A stretch of DNA of 64,000 bases from assembly GCA_023374025.1 (NCBI GenBank), contig SIJG01000004.1:310001-374000 (forward strand), read 5' to 3'. Origin of the DNA: Heterodera schachtii (lineage: Eukaryota; Nematoda; Chromadorea; Rhabditida; Heteroderidae). The notes below the pieces were generated by a model. That model saw nothing but the letters and a program-made list of their open reading frames with translations. It was not told the origin of the DNA and ran no database searches. Made by a program: the position numbers and the translations under genes. This document shows positions 13,701-28,197 of this stretch, piece by piece. Positions within the stretch are counted from its first letter, which is position 1. Every line of letters begins with the position of its first letter.

Positions 13701-15960
13701 AAAAGCGCAGGCGGAGGGAGCGGAAACAACGCACCGACGATGACGGATCAGAAACAACTGCAGATGAACAGCCAACAGCACAAACAGTTTGGGAACGCAA
13801 CTGGCGGAGGAGCCAAAAAGGTAAGGAAACAAAAGCCAATATGACCATTAAAATAAGAGGCGTTGCCATTCATTTCAGATGGAAATGCCATCCGAGTTTT
13901 TGCCAAATGGAATGACTTCTGCTGATGCTCCGCCTCCTTCTGCAGCCGCCGTTTTGGCCTCGCCCCTAATGGCCAACCCGGCCATTGCCATGATGAACGG
14001 TCTGTTCGTCCCACCGCAGGTCCACCCGTCGCTTGTCTCCTCCACCAGTGCATCTTTGCATACGAACAGTGCTAGCAATTCTACCGCTGCAAACAACGCC
14101 AGTACGTCTTCTTCGTCTGGTCACATGGCCAACACCGCGTTGGGCTCCGCTGGGTTCGCTGGTGGGAATCGTCTTCCCGCTGGTGCTGCTGCTGGTTACA
14201 CGCACTCTCAACAGCAACAGTCTCTTGCTTCCGTTCAGCACCAACAACAACAACAAATGATGCCCGGAATGGCCACCGCACTTTTGCAACAGCAACAACA
14301 ACAACATGCACACGACCAACAGCAACAGCAAGCAGTACTCGCCGCAGCGGCCATGCAAATTTCGGCTATGGGCGGAGCAGCGAATGCGCAGCAGCAGCAA
14401 CAACTGCACAATATGCTAATGGGAATGGCACAGCAGCAGCAACAACAACAGCCCCAGCAACAGTACCAGCATCAGCTGCAACAAATGCTGTAAGAGAAAG
14501 GGGGGGGGGGAGAGGGGTTTTTGTTGTATTCGGAGGGCACTCATTTTTTTCTGTTCAGCATGCACTTCGCAATGCAGGAACAACACCAGCAACAGAAAGT
14601 GATGGAATTGCAACGCCAACAGCAGCAGCAACAACAACAACAGAAGAGGGCGACTGTTGCACAGCAGCAGCAACAACAGCATTCGTTGCTGAACGGACAG
14701 CACCCACACCCACTGGGCCATGGCGCAGTAATTGGCCAAATGCACCACCAACAACAACAACCGCATGCTGGGCACGTGTTTAATGGCATAAGTGCCGCGC
14801 AGTCGGCGGCGCACCATCAGCAGCAACAATCGGTGAGAGGAGAGAGAAAGACCAAATGTGATAAGGTTTTTGTTTTTCAGCAACAGCCAAAGGAACAACT
14901 GCAACAGCAGCAACAGAACCATCAGCAGATGATGCAACAACAACAACAACAGTCACAGCAACAGAACGCGGCGGTGGCCGCACTGATGGGCCAATTGTTC
15001 GGGGCGGCGACATTCCAACAGCAGCAGCAGCAACAGGTGGGGAAACGAGGGGGAATAGTGATTAATCTTGTAATTAATCCTCATTAGGCGGCTATGTTTG
15101 CCCTCCAACAACGTGCGGCTGCTCCGCCCGCTGTTCAGCAACAACAGGCCCCTCCTCCAGCCCATCCCCCGTCGGCACTGCCGTCAAACACTGCTCAGAA
15201 CATAGGCACCGCACAGAACGGACCGAACGTGGCTCAACAGCAGCAACAGGCGATGATGCTTTTGGAAATGGCCGCAGCGGCGGCAATGAACCCGCAACAA
15301 TTGATGGCACTGATGGCCGGGAGCGGACTCGATGCGAGAACAATTGACGAATTAAGAGGTCGAGCGGGGCGAGCCAATGGGCGACAATTAAACGAAACAT
15401 ATTACACACAAATTCAATTTGATGCTTAAGGACATCTGCTCAACCAACAGCAGCAGCAGCAACAACAGCTGACAGCGAATGCTGCTGCAGCACAGCACCA
15501 ACAACAGCAGCAAGTATTGGCAGCACAGCAGCAGCAAGCTGTACAGCACCAGCAGCAGCAAATGTTAGCAATGTTAGCGGCTTCCGGTGCTTTGACGCCT
15601 GAACAGCTCCAAATGGCCGTCATTGGCCAGCAGCAACAGCAGGTGACATAATCAAACTAAAACACGGCACAGTGTGTAAAATGGACAGTAATTTAACAGA
15701 ATTCTGCTCCTGCGCTTCATACGCCGTCAACTTCGTCGTCGGTACAGCAGCAGCAGCACCAAATGCAACAGCAAATGCAGCAGCAAATGGCACTGGCCGC
15801 AATTCAGCAACAACAGCAACAGCAAGCAGTGGCAGCGCAGCAGCAACACCACCACCACAACCAACAGCAGCAGCAACAGTTTGTACAGATCCAGCAACAG
15901 ATGGAAATGCTGCGAAGGATGCAGCAACATCACCAAGAACAGCAGCAGCAGCAACGGTGA
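5190..15960 (+). CDS. egl-27: EGL-27/RERE-type chromatin regulator (BAH-ELM2-SANT-GATA, polyQ)
   Basis: A nuclear co-regulator of the RERE/EGL-27 family, which recruits histone deacetylase to chromatin. Exons read: 5190-5408; 5540-about 5811 (donor uncertain); 6064-6207, 6899-6998 and 7119-7206 (BAH, e.g. [19 protein letters not shown] and [17 protein letters not shown]); 10911-11070; 11224-11493 (ELM2, from [14 protein letters not shown]); 11567-12161 ([24 protein letters not shown]); 12234-12337 (GATA finger); 12441-13129; 13182-13820; 13879-14489; 14559-14832; 14881-15036; 15088-15356; 15431-15642; 15700-15960. Phases agree at the joins checked from 6064 to the TGA. The finger pairs CHHC with CTDC and contains SKDWHH and YKKYG, closer to RERE than to MTA proteins, which share the domain order. 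The last seven exons encode a Gln/Ala-rich tail. The intron at 7207-10910 is exceptionally long. No atrophin C-terminal domain was recognised. Confidence 0.93.
6064..7206 (+). other. egl-27: BAH domain exons of the egl-27-like gene
   Basis: Three exons (6064-6207, 6899-6998, 7119-7206) encode the bromo-adjacent homology domain. Landmarks are [11 protein letters not shown] and [12 protein letters not shown], both typical of RERE/MTA BAH domains. The exon-exon phases are 0, 1 and 2 and close the frame. Confidence 0.88.
6498..6640 (+). repeat. (GA)n-rich tract in an egl-27 intron
   Basis: GAGAGA repeats with short GGCAGCAG interruptions, between the BAH exons. Confidence 0.85.
9611..9685 (+). 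repeat. (TC)n microsatellite
   Basis: CT dinucleotide tracts separated by two copies of CTTCCTTTCG, inside the long egl-27 intron. Confidence 0.9.
10637..10842 (+). repeat. (TC)n/(CCT)n microsatellite, about 200 bp
   Basis: Nearly uninterrupted CT/CCT repeats with an embedded C run (10763-10777), lying some 70 bases upstream of the ELM2 exon acceptor. Confidence 0.95.
14197..15957 (+). other. egl-27: Glutamine-rich tail of the egl-27-like protein
   Basis: Six or seven consecutive exons encode runs of 3-8 glutamines mixed with Ala, His and Met. Both CAG and CAA codons are used. The frame stays open only when the short introns at 14490-14558, 14833-14880, 15037-15087, 15357-15430 and 15643-15699 are removed. 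This fits a transcriptional-regulator interaction tail and shows it is a real coding repeat rather than a microsatellite artefact. Confidence 0.85.
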
Positions 15961-17320
15961 CACGGCGGGAGGACAAACGCCGTGCCGACGACGACGGCCA
16001 ACCACCGTTGTGTGCCGCTGTGCTCCGCAACTCCCCGTTGCCTTCCCTTCCCTTTGATTTTGCATTCTGATCACTGATTGATCTCCGCTGATCGCCTGTC
16101 AGTCCGTCCCGTGCACTTTCCCCCCCCCCCCCCCCTCCGCTCATCAGATTTTTCATTTTCACACTTTTGTTTGCTGATTGTTGTTACTATAATGAAAAAC
16201 GAGAACATATACGGTATTTGTTGCTATTTTCTCAATTCTTTCCGCCTCCGTCGTCGTCATTTTCTGCCCATTGTTTTTGCGCACTTTGTGATAGTATAAA
16301 TTGCCTGAATTTCCCACCAATTTGATCAGAATGTCCATCCGTCGCTTTGTATTTATTAAGCTTCACCCGAAACAATAATTTCGATTTGTAAAATGCCTCC
16401 CTCATGACAAGCATTTTATGATATTCCCTCCTCCTTTTGCTGGGTCAAACATTCACTCCTTTCCCTTTTGTTGTGTTTTCAAATTGTGTAAAAAATGAAT
16501 TGAATTTTATTGTTCAACAAATTATGGGTTTAGCAAAAATTAAAAATAATTCAGTCGGATTGTTTGCTTTGAAGCTGATCAAACGAATGGTTCAGTTCAA
16601 CATTTGTTCAACCTCAACTCCGAATGGGTTCCCTTTTGACGTAGGAAAAACATTGGGTAATTATCAAAAATAAAAATGGCAAATGCCGTGGCATTTCAAT
16701 CGCTTGGCAACGCGCGACTTTCGAATCGTTTGTCCATTCGATTGTCAAATATGTCTAAAGGTTAAAGTAAAACAGAAAATGTGCAAAGGGCGCCTGCCAT
16801 TTTGCGAATATTCGGCTCATTTCAAAGGGCGTCCGTCGGTCTTTGGCTTTTTCTTCCCTTCGGTCGTCCGTCCCTTTTTATGCAAATGCTTCGCACTTTC
16901 TTTCCTCTTTTGGCTTTTCTCCGCCATTTCCGATTTCGTTTTGGCCAATCACTTTCCTTCTCTCCCTCCCCTCATTAATTAACATTATTTCATGGCCAAA
17001 TTTTGGAATTGGCAAAGATTGAGCCGTGCATATCTTTGGCCCTCATTTATCCCCATTAGGGTAATTTTGTCCCATTTCGTACCCTTATAATATTGCTGTG
17101 GCCTTTTATGGCCATTTCTTCCCATCGATTCCTCCCCCCCCCCCAATTTCTTTCTTTTTCTTCTGTTCTTTTGTCCTTCATCTTTTGTTTTCAGTCCTTA
17201 TGTTTTCTTCTTCTTCCCCCCCCCCCCTTTTTTGCCCTTTTTGGCATTTCGCCGTGTTTCTTCCCTTTCTTTGAGTCAATGCGAACTGCCGAGGGATTAG
17301 CTGAGCAGTGAATGGAATAA

Positions 17321-17506
17321 CGAAAGATATGGTGCACACCGGCAGAGGGCGCTGGGGGGAGGGAATCCCCCGGGCGTTGTGCCGCCAGCGGTGAGCGGAT
17401 AATCCCCGTGGCATTGCCCCGCTCATCCAATGCGAGTGGCACGGCTAACAACACCTTTGGCATTGAGCAGTCCATGGTGGAACATCGTCTGCTGACTGGT
17501 GATTAA
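17321..17506 (+). other. Possible orphan exon (unassigned)
   Basis: A 61-codon frame opens after a stop at 17318 and ends at TAA 17504-17506. It is far less repetitive than its surroundings, with ESPGRCAASGERIIPVALPR followed by a stretch ending SMVEHRLLTGD. It could be an alternative 5' exon of snt-1 or part of an unknown gene. It has no recognised homologue, and the opposite strand is also open here. Confidence 0.25.
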
Positions 17507-17589
17507 GGTGGTGTCACTTTTCAGTTTTGTTCACTCTCTAACATCGTCTGCTTCTCTTCCGCCCCCTCCCTTTGCCCACTCTTTTCGGC

Positions 17590-17590
17590 G

Positions 17591-17669
<79 letters not shown>

Positions 17670-17700
17670 CTCCTCTCTCTCTCTCTCTCTCTCTCTCTCC
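17590..17700 (+). repeat. (TC)n microsatellite, about 110 bp
   Basis: Almost pure CT repeat interrupted once by TTGCTCC. Confidence 0.95.
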
Positions 17701-18945
17701 TTTCTTTCCATTTTCCTTCCTTCCCTTGGCATTCCATCGATTCCACCCAAATGCCATTGCCATATTCTGCCATCTCATTTTTCATTCGTGGCCCTTCCCC
17801 CCCCCCCCCCTCTTCTGTTGGTTTCCCTCTCCTTTTTTCTCTTTTCCCGTGCCATTGTTCACTTTTCCCTTTCATTGTCCTCAAAGTATTCAAAGCCCAT
17901 TGATAAGAGCAAAATGCTTTTTCCCCGCCTTTATAAGTTGCTTTCCGTGTCATCCGAATGATTTGGCCAAATGCTCGGAGAATGCCATTAGTAAAGGGAA
18001 AGCAAAGTGAATTTATTCGGCAAACTCAGGCGAGAAAATTGCACAGAGTTTATTCATCCGATGACGAGCCGTTATTAGTTCAAACAACTTAATTGCTTCT
18101 CCGACGCTTTTCAATAATTAATCTCTTTTTGCCAATAATTCTTTTTCATCTCATCCCTTTTTTCTCTCCCTTTTTTTCTCTCTCCCTTTTCTCTCTCTCT
18201 TTCACAATTTTGTCTATTTCGTCCCACTCTTCGTCTTTGTTTCTCCCCATTTATCCACTATTTCACTCATCCCGACATAAACTGAATGTTAAATGCCCCG
18301 TCGGCATTTTTGCCGGAGAAAATTTTCCAAAAGCGTAAGCGGGGCGGAAGGGGTGGTGCCGCCGCCCCGTGGCCCCGCCCGTCAGCCTCGGTGTTCGCTG
18401 CCGTGCTTTGATTGAGCATGGCAAATAGCCGCCCCCAATTTCCCATTTTTTACGCATCGCGAGGGAAGCCCATGGGATTTTAGAGAAAATTATCGATTTT
18501 ATGAAAAAACCAATAAAAAAACAACGAAGCCCCCCCCCTTCGCCCCTCCCCCTTACCCCCCCCCCCCCATTTCCCCTCTTTTTTCCTTTTGAATTTCATT
18601 TTGTTTTTACCCGTCCAAATGTCCTTCTCCCCTCCCCCCTAACTTTGCATCGATTTCCTTTCGCCTTTTCTCATTTTGGCGTCAGAATTTGGCACTTTCC
18701 CCCGCCGCGCCGGCAATTCACTGTCCGTCAATTTTCACTGCTTTGCCCCCAAAGAGTGCCCTCCTCCGCTTCTTCTTCTGCCGCACCTCCCATTTTTCAT
18801 TCCAACAGAATTACTCTGAATGACTTACTGACAAATACATAATAACTATGTGTTGTGTTATGCTTTGAATTAGGGCGATTTTTTTTTAATTGAAAAGATT
18901 ATTGGAAAAACGGAAAAAAAAATCAAAAAATTTAGCAAAAATAAA

Positions 18946-22228
<3,283 letters not shown>

Positions 22229-23024
22229 CTGAAGAACGAATGAGAGGAACACCGTCAATAAAACCAAATAATTAACTTTATTAATTGCTAATTTCTGTAG
22301 GCGGTGCCATTCATTCATTCGTCCGATTGAATTGCGCCAATGAATGGCACCCCAAAAAACCAACACTTTTACATTTACTTTTTTATTGTCCATTCATTTT
22401 AACCAATTTAATTGATATTAACAAATTATGTCACTAAAATATGATCAAATGGCACTCATTAATCAGTTGAATAATGGCACAAAAAGGCAAAAATACGAAA
22501 GAAAGGAAGAAAGTCGCACAAAAAATTGAGTTTTGTGGACGGTGAGGTGATCGGTAGGGGGGGGGAAAGAGTAGGGAAAAGGGAGAGAGAGGCAAAAGAA
22601 AGAGAGAGGAGAGAGAGAGAGAGAGTTTCAAATGATCAGTCCGTCTCTGCTTCTCTCTCTCTCTCTCGCGTGGTTCGTCCGTCTGTCTGTCCCTCTGCTC
22701 ATTCGTCTCCAATTGGCGCATTCGCTTGCGTCTCCTCCGTCCCCTTCTTCTGTTCCGCCTTCGTCTGTACTGCTTCCTCTTGTTGTTGCTGCTGCTGTCC
22801 CTCTGTCTGCCCTCTCTGCTCGTCTTCCCCCTGCTCTCTCTCCCTCTCTTTATCCGCCTTCCCTTCACTCTTTTCCTCCGCCAATATTTGTCCTCCTCCT
22901 CCGTATATTTCGTCCACTGTCTTTTGCCTCGTCTGCTCTTCCTCAATTTGTATTAGCACCGTCTCTGTCCCTCCGTTGGCGTTTTGTTTTCCGCCAATTT
23001 GTTTGTTTGATCCGTTTCCCCTCC
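22229..23024. other. Convergent intergenic region between snt-1 and hlh-1
   Basis: About 800 bp between two genes transcribed towards each other. It contains the snt-1 poly(A) signal and GA- and CT-rich tracts at 22580-22680. Long frames here are low-complexity Ser/Arg frames. No gene is supported. Confidence 0.6.
22257..22262 (+). terminator. Poly(A) signal AATAAA after snt-1
   Basis: Canonical AATAAA 29 bases after the TAA stop. It is the best-placed polyadenylation signal for the snt-1 transcript. Confidence 0.7.
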
Positions 23025-23570
23025 CTAAACCGTCCGTTCGTTTCTCATTTCTTCCCAAGTGTTCTCACCGCGTCCTCCGCCTGCGCTTTTCCCACTGCCC
23101 GGCGGTCGTCCGATCGTTCCTCCGCCATTCCGTCCCTTCGACTGTTTGTGCCCGCGGGGGCCAACATTCGCCGGCGGCGGATGGGGCGGAATATTGTGGG
23201 GGACCAAAGTCAGTTCCTCGGGCAGAAAGTGATGGGAGTGGCCCATCGGGCGGTGGTGGTGGTGGAAGAACACATCTTTAAACATGGCATTGCTTCGTCC
23301 GCTTTTCCTCCCCCCCCGCCCTTTTCCCACCCGCCGTCTCCAATTCGTCCTCCATTGGCATGTGCTGTTGATGCGTCCCCCCGTGATGGTGGTGGTGTTC
23401 CTCCATCCCACAACATCCAGGTTGGTGCTGATGTTCCAGCATGGCCGGCGTCTCGCTGCTGTACAGAGAACGGTTTTTGTAGAAACTGTGCACGATGGCC
23501 GGGAAATTGTTCTGCAAATTGCGGCTCTTTTTTTGTTCCACTCCCTTTCTTTCTTTCTTTCTTTCTTTCT

Positions 23571-23614
<44 letters not shown>

Positions 23615-24404
23615 TCCCATTCTTCCAATTACTCCTCACTCTCTCTCTCTTCCCACTTTCTCTCCACTCTCTGTCTTCCTTCCCCTTCTGTTCTTCCTTT
23701 TTCTCTCCCTATTCTCTCTCCCCCCTCTCCGCCCTCTCTGACCAGTATTATCTCTCCGTCTGTCTCTGTCCCTCCCATCGTTTCGTCTCCCGCCTCGGCA
23801 ATGTTCTGCTGCTGTTGATGAGCCGTCGCTGCCAAAATCGGTCCGATTTTGGCATGCGTCTGCAGCAGTCCCTCCAACATTCCGATGTATTCAATGGCAC
23901 CGCGCAGAATTTCCACTTTTGGCAACCGTTGGTTCGGATTGGGGCAAGTGCGCAGTTTCACCACCTCAAACGCATCCTAAAATGGCAAAGCCAACCAATT
24001 TTGCCATCATTCCGATTGAGAAGCGATATTTGAGTACCCAACTCTCGAGGAAAAAAGGAGGATCTCGGGATTTGATTGCTTTATGTAATCCGTCAACAGC
24101 TAGGGGATATTTTGAACTTAATGAATGTGCGTAAGTGATCACTGATCAGTGATTCCGTTGGCCCTTGGGAAAGGCATTCTTTCATTATTCTGATATAAAA
24201 ACGTAGTTTGGAAATGTGATGCCCTCAAATGCCAATTACCACTAATTCCCCTAATTCCCCCCCCCCCCCCCTCCCTTTCTTACGTTCACTTTTCGTAGCC
24301 TTCGTCTCTCTCGCATTGTCGCTGCTTTTCGCCGCTCCACCGAATATTTTGCTTTAAATCATTTTATATTTTTAATTTGTTTTCCTCTCCCACCCCTTTC
24401 TTTT

Positions 24405-24460
<56 letters not shown>

Positions 24461-25687
24461 TCCCTTTCTTTCCCTTTTCCCACTTTTCTTTATCGGTGGC
24501 ATCGATGCGGCCGATGAGTTGGCCGTAGAAGTGCCAAATGAACTGTTCGCGGCGCCGAAGGGGTCCGACGGGGGCGCGGTGGCGGAAACGGTCGCGGCCG
24601 AGGCTTTTGCCGCCGGGCCTTTCGCTGCGTTCGGCACGCGGCGTTTCTGCGCCTGCGGCGGTGCGTTCGCCGTTTGCGCTGAATTCGTTTTGCCATTTTC
24701 TTCCGCTGTTTGGGTTCGTCTACCATTCATCATCTGCTGCTGCTGGTCCTGCTTCGTCTCCGTCTTCACCGTTCTGTTCCCTCCGTTTGTCCCTCGTCCC
24801 CTTCGGTTCGGTTGCGGGTGAATAATCATTGCGTTGTGCTGCTGCGGCTGATGAGCGGAGATTAATTCTGTGAGATGTTGCGCAGGAGGCGGCGGTTGGG
24901 CGGCGCTGACTTGGACAGCGGAATGAACAAAGTCGGAAACGGCGGACGGAGAGCTTAAAAAAGAAGTGCCATTATTTGAATAATTAAAATTAGAAAAAAA
25001 AATCCCTTTTAAAATTAATTAAAATGGTAAATCATTGGAAATTGAAATGCCCTCCCCCCCCCCCCCGCCCCTTTCCCTTTCTCCGCTTGGCTTTTCCTCG
25101 GCTTACTTCCTCTGCTGCTGCTGTTGTTGCGCTTGCGTTTGGTGGTGGTGTTGCAACTGTTGCGGCTGTTGTTGCAATGCGTTGCTCAAAAGGACTGTTG
25201 GCGTTGCGTTGCCAAAACTGTTACACAATGCGTTGGCGTTGTGCTGCTGCTGTGGCTGGCCGCAAAAATCCGCCGCGTTCCCCGTCAGCTGATGGTACGC
25301 GTTGCCGCCGCCGCCTCCGCCCGCGGCGCCCCAAACTCCGCCGCCATTCGCCGGCAAAGACGCGACCGCGCCCGCGGCGGTGTAATACCCGTTGGAGTAG
25401 CGGTACAATTGCAATTGGTCGTACGCGGGAGGGCCCAGCACATTTGCCGAGGCGGTGTAATCCATGGGCGAATTGGTGACAGCCGACGACACGGAGAAGG
25501 CGGTCAGCGTGGCCAACTGCTGCTGCTCGTCCACCAAAAGGGCAGTCGACGCGACGGCACGTTGGGCGGCGCCGGTCGAAGACGGCCGCGACAGGGCGTA
25601 GCCGTACAACGGGTCGTACTCATGCGGAAGACCCATGCCCATGGCCTTCATGCTCATCTCGTTCAGCTGCTGTTGGTGCGGATTCAT
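23025..25687 (-). CDS. hlh-1: MyoD-family bHLH myogenic factor HLH-1
   Basis: Nuclear basic helix-loop-helix factor that binds E-boxes and specifies body-wall muscle. Exons on the minus strand are 25107-25687, 24484-24953, 24284-24351, 23743-23976, 23331-23511 and 23025-23275. The lengths sum to 1785 nt (594 residues) and the phases 2/1/0/0/1 agree at every junction. The basic region is [18 protein letters not shown] (24284-24351). The next exon gives helix-loop-helix [20 protein letters not shown], nearly identical to MyoD and C. elegans HLH-1. [10 protein letters not shown] carries the Ala-Thr 'myogenic code'. The long N-terminus is Gln-, Asn- and Ala-rich and the C-terminus is His-, Pro- and Gly-rich, making the protein longer than the C. 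elegans one. The start at 25687 ([12 protein letters not shown]) follows an acceptor-like TTTCAG, so a 5' UTR exon or trans-splice site is likely. Confidence 0.93.
23534..23616 (+). repeat. (TTTC)n microsatellite
   Basis: About 20 TTTC units, slightly interrupted, lying within intron 4 of hlh-1 (23512-23742). Confidence 0.95.
24402..24458 (+). repeat. (CT)n microsatellite in hlh-1 intron 2
   Basis: CT dinucleotide repeat between the exon ending at 24484 and the basic-region exon. Confidence 0.9.
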
Positions 25688-27684
25688 CGCCCCAAAAGGG
25701 AGAAACACTGAAATTGCAATTGGAGAAGCATTCCAAACCCTTTCAATCATTTGGCATTGGCCTTTTGCTTTATCCCCCTTTTGCTGATCTCTTTCTTATT
25801 CCTTCTTTGCTTTTTCCCTCTCTTTCCTCTATTTTTTGCTCTTTTGTCCGTCCGTTTCTCTTCCCATTGGCCAATTGGTCAATTTCCCCCGGGGGGTTCC
25901 GTTTTCCCCCGTTCCCCCGGGGACCCATCATTTGTTTGTGTGTGTGTTTTTTATCGTTTCACTTACACGCCGCGTTTATTGGGTGGTCGTCCGTCCGTCC
26001 AATTGGCGCCAATTGTGGCGATCTGTCCACCAGTTACAATTATTGGCCAGTTGTTTGACCTCCTCCGCTGTGTCCCTCTTCCACCAGTTGTTCCTCCGTG
26101 TCCTCTGCTTGTCCCTTCGTTTCTGTTCTTCCTTTTTGCCTTTCTTTCCGTCCACCACAACAGGCAGCTGACTTTGATGTGAAGCAATTGGCCACGGATT
26201 GTTCAGTGCGTTTGTCCGTTTATGGCCAATTGGCCAATGTTTGGCGTTCTGTTCAGAAGAGAGAGAGAGAGACAAATAAAGTAAATGTTAAGGAGGGCAA
26301 AAGGTGCCGGGGATTTTGGGATGAATGGGAAAGAGAGGGGGAGGAGCGGAGGGAGCGATGGACGAGCACTTCCGAGGGGGGGGGGGGGCATTGGCTTAAG
26401 GGGTCTTGGGATTGGGACCCACCAATCCTTTCCTTCCCCTCCCTTCCCCCACCCCTCACACTTTGTTATTCCCTCCTTCCCTTCCCAATCGCCGGAGGGG
26501 CCAACTGACTCCCGCCGCTCGTCCGCCCTCCGTCTGATGAGCTTTAAACAACTTTTTTTGGGGGCGGTCCTGCCTTTCCGCTGATGGATGGACGGAGGTT
26601 CCTCCGCCTCCCCCTCCCTCAGTCCCTTCCCTTTCCTTTTCCCTTCCCCCTCCCCCTCATCATTCCCTTCTCTTCCCTCTCTATTTCATTCTCTCGACTT
26701 TCTCGAAGAAGCATCTCCTCCCCCGAGGGGAGATCACTTTACAGCCATTTATCCGCCAGGTATGCCCCCCCTCTCCCCCCCCCCCCCTCTCATTCTCTCC
26801 CCCCAATTCCCTCAATTGCCTCGGGCAATAAAGCCGTCATCAGTCAAAGCGGCGGAGGAGGGGCGGAGAGGACGGGAAATCGCATCTGACGAGGACTAAG
26901 CAGAAGCACCTCTCTGAGTGCTCGCAGTTTATTTCTTGTCCAAATGTACAAATAGCCCCCGGGGGGACGGAGGGGCGAAAGGGGAGAGAGAGGGTACTGT
27001 AGGAAGGGAAAGGCGCAGCAGCACAGTGTTCACTGTGCCAAGTCCTTGGATGTGATTTGACATTCTCTCTCCCCCTCCTTTATCTCTCGCCCCCCTCCCT
27101 CCCTCTCTCTCTCTCTCTTTCTTACCCCTTTCTTGCTTGTTTTGCGCTTTCTTTCTAGCTTCCTCATTTTCTCTTCCATCCTCTCTTTCTTTCTCTTTCT
27201 CTCTCTCTTTCATTTTCTTTTCCCTCTTTTCTCTTCCATCCTCTCTTTCTTTCTTGGCATTTTTCATTTCCCTTTTGATTGTGCCATGCCGCTTTACACT
27301 GCCGCTTTCCCTTGCTTTTGTCAATCGCTTCTGATTTATGGCATTTGAATTGGGCCATCGCTTTCGCACCCCTCTCTTTCTCTGTATCTCTCTGTCTTTC
27401 TCACTCTCCTCCGCACTCTTTCTTTCCCCCCCCCCCCATCCCTCTCCTTTTCTCTTACAGTCGGCTCCCTTTGTCCCCCTCTCTTTTTCCTCTTTTTTCT
27501 TTGTCCATAAATTTTCCTTCGTTTCCCTTCCGCCGGCGGCACAAAATGCGCGAAAGCCAATGAAGTGAATCCAATTTATTGGCCAGATCAAAACACAAAA
27601 TGAAGCGAACACAAAAAGAAGGAAAAGTGGCCAAATTTCGCCATTCTTTCGTTCGTTTTGCCAATTTCTTTCTTTTGAATGCTT
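25688..27684. other. Upstream region of hlh-1 and downstream flank of the P450 region
   Basis: About 2 kb without a supported gene. It contains pyrimidine-rich tracts (26590-26760, 27060-27250) and short G or C runs (about 26378-26388, 26777-26787). The part next to 25688 is expected to hold hlh-1 promoter and enhancer elements by position only. Confidence 0.5.
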
Positions 27685-27858
27685 TTAGAATGGCAAAAAA
27701 TTAAGTAAATTATCCATTTGATCTGTCCAATCAGCAGGCGCCTTCTCCAAAATGTCTTTCGCTTCGGCGTTCGATGCCCCGGGGGGATTTGCCGGATTAT
27801 TCGCTTCGTTTGGGCCGTGCCGACCCTTCGATAATCCCTCGGGCGTTTTTCCCTTTTC
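27685..27858 (-). other. Possible 3' terminal exon, unassigned
   Basis: On the minus strand an acceptor-like TTTTGAAAAG precedes a frame with TPEGLSKGRHGPNEANNPAN and, near its end, LEKAPADWTDQMDNLLNFLPF minus its first residue, followed by TAA at 27685-27687. The composition is protein-like and unlike the surrounding low-complexity DNA. It lies 340 bp downstream of the P450 stop on the same strand. It may be the last exon of another transcript or an alternative end of that gene. No homologue is recognised. Confidence 0.3.
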
Positions 27859-28197
27859 AAAAGAGTTTAAAGCGATTCATTTATTTTCAGGAGGAAAAAA
27901 AACAGAGAGTGAATATTTAACAAATTTAAACAAAGAAAATTTGGGAAGGAACGGCGGGCGAATGATTTATGGCCTTTATTTTCGTCAAAGAATTTCAAAT
28001 TTTCAAAAATTTCTTTAATAAATTATTTCTGTCAAAAATTTGCTCTTTATTTTCTTTTTTCGAATTTCTTTTTTCTTTTCTTTCGCTGTTTCAGGAAATT
28101 TTTCGGCGAATTATTTGACATTTAAATGGCAACGGCGAAACCTAAAAAATAATAATAAAAGACGAACATTTATTTATTTTTATTTTTTCAAAATTTT

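Larger units (their letters stand above)
15961..18945. other. Intergenic region between egl-27-like gene and snt-1
   Basis: Mostly pyrimidine-rich or AT-rich sequence containing the 3' UTR of the upstream gene. It includes poly-C runs (about 16120-16134), a (TC)n tract at 17590-17700 and a GC-richer island at 17321-17506 that could be an exon. No recognisable protein. Confidence 0.55.

Noticed and set aside
17499..17961. Several overlapping frames over the (TC)n tract
   Set aside because: Same low-complexity effect on both strands, with no protein family match.
22526..23741. Frames of 250-370 codons on the plus strand over the hlh-1 3' end
   Set aside because: Shadow frames of the minus-strand hlh-1 exons plus pyrimidine repeats and the TTTC microsatellite.
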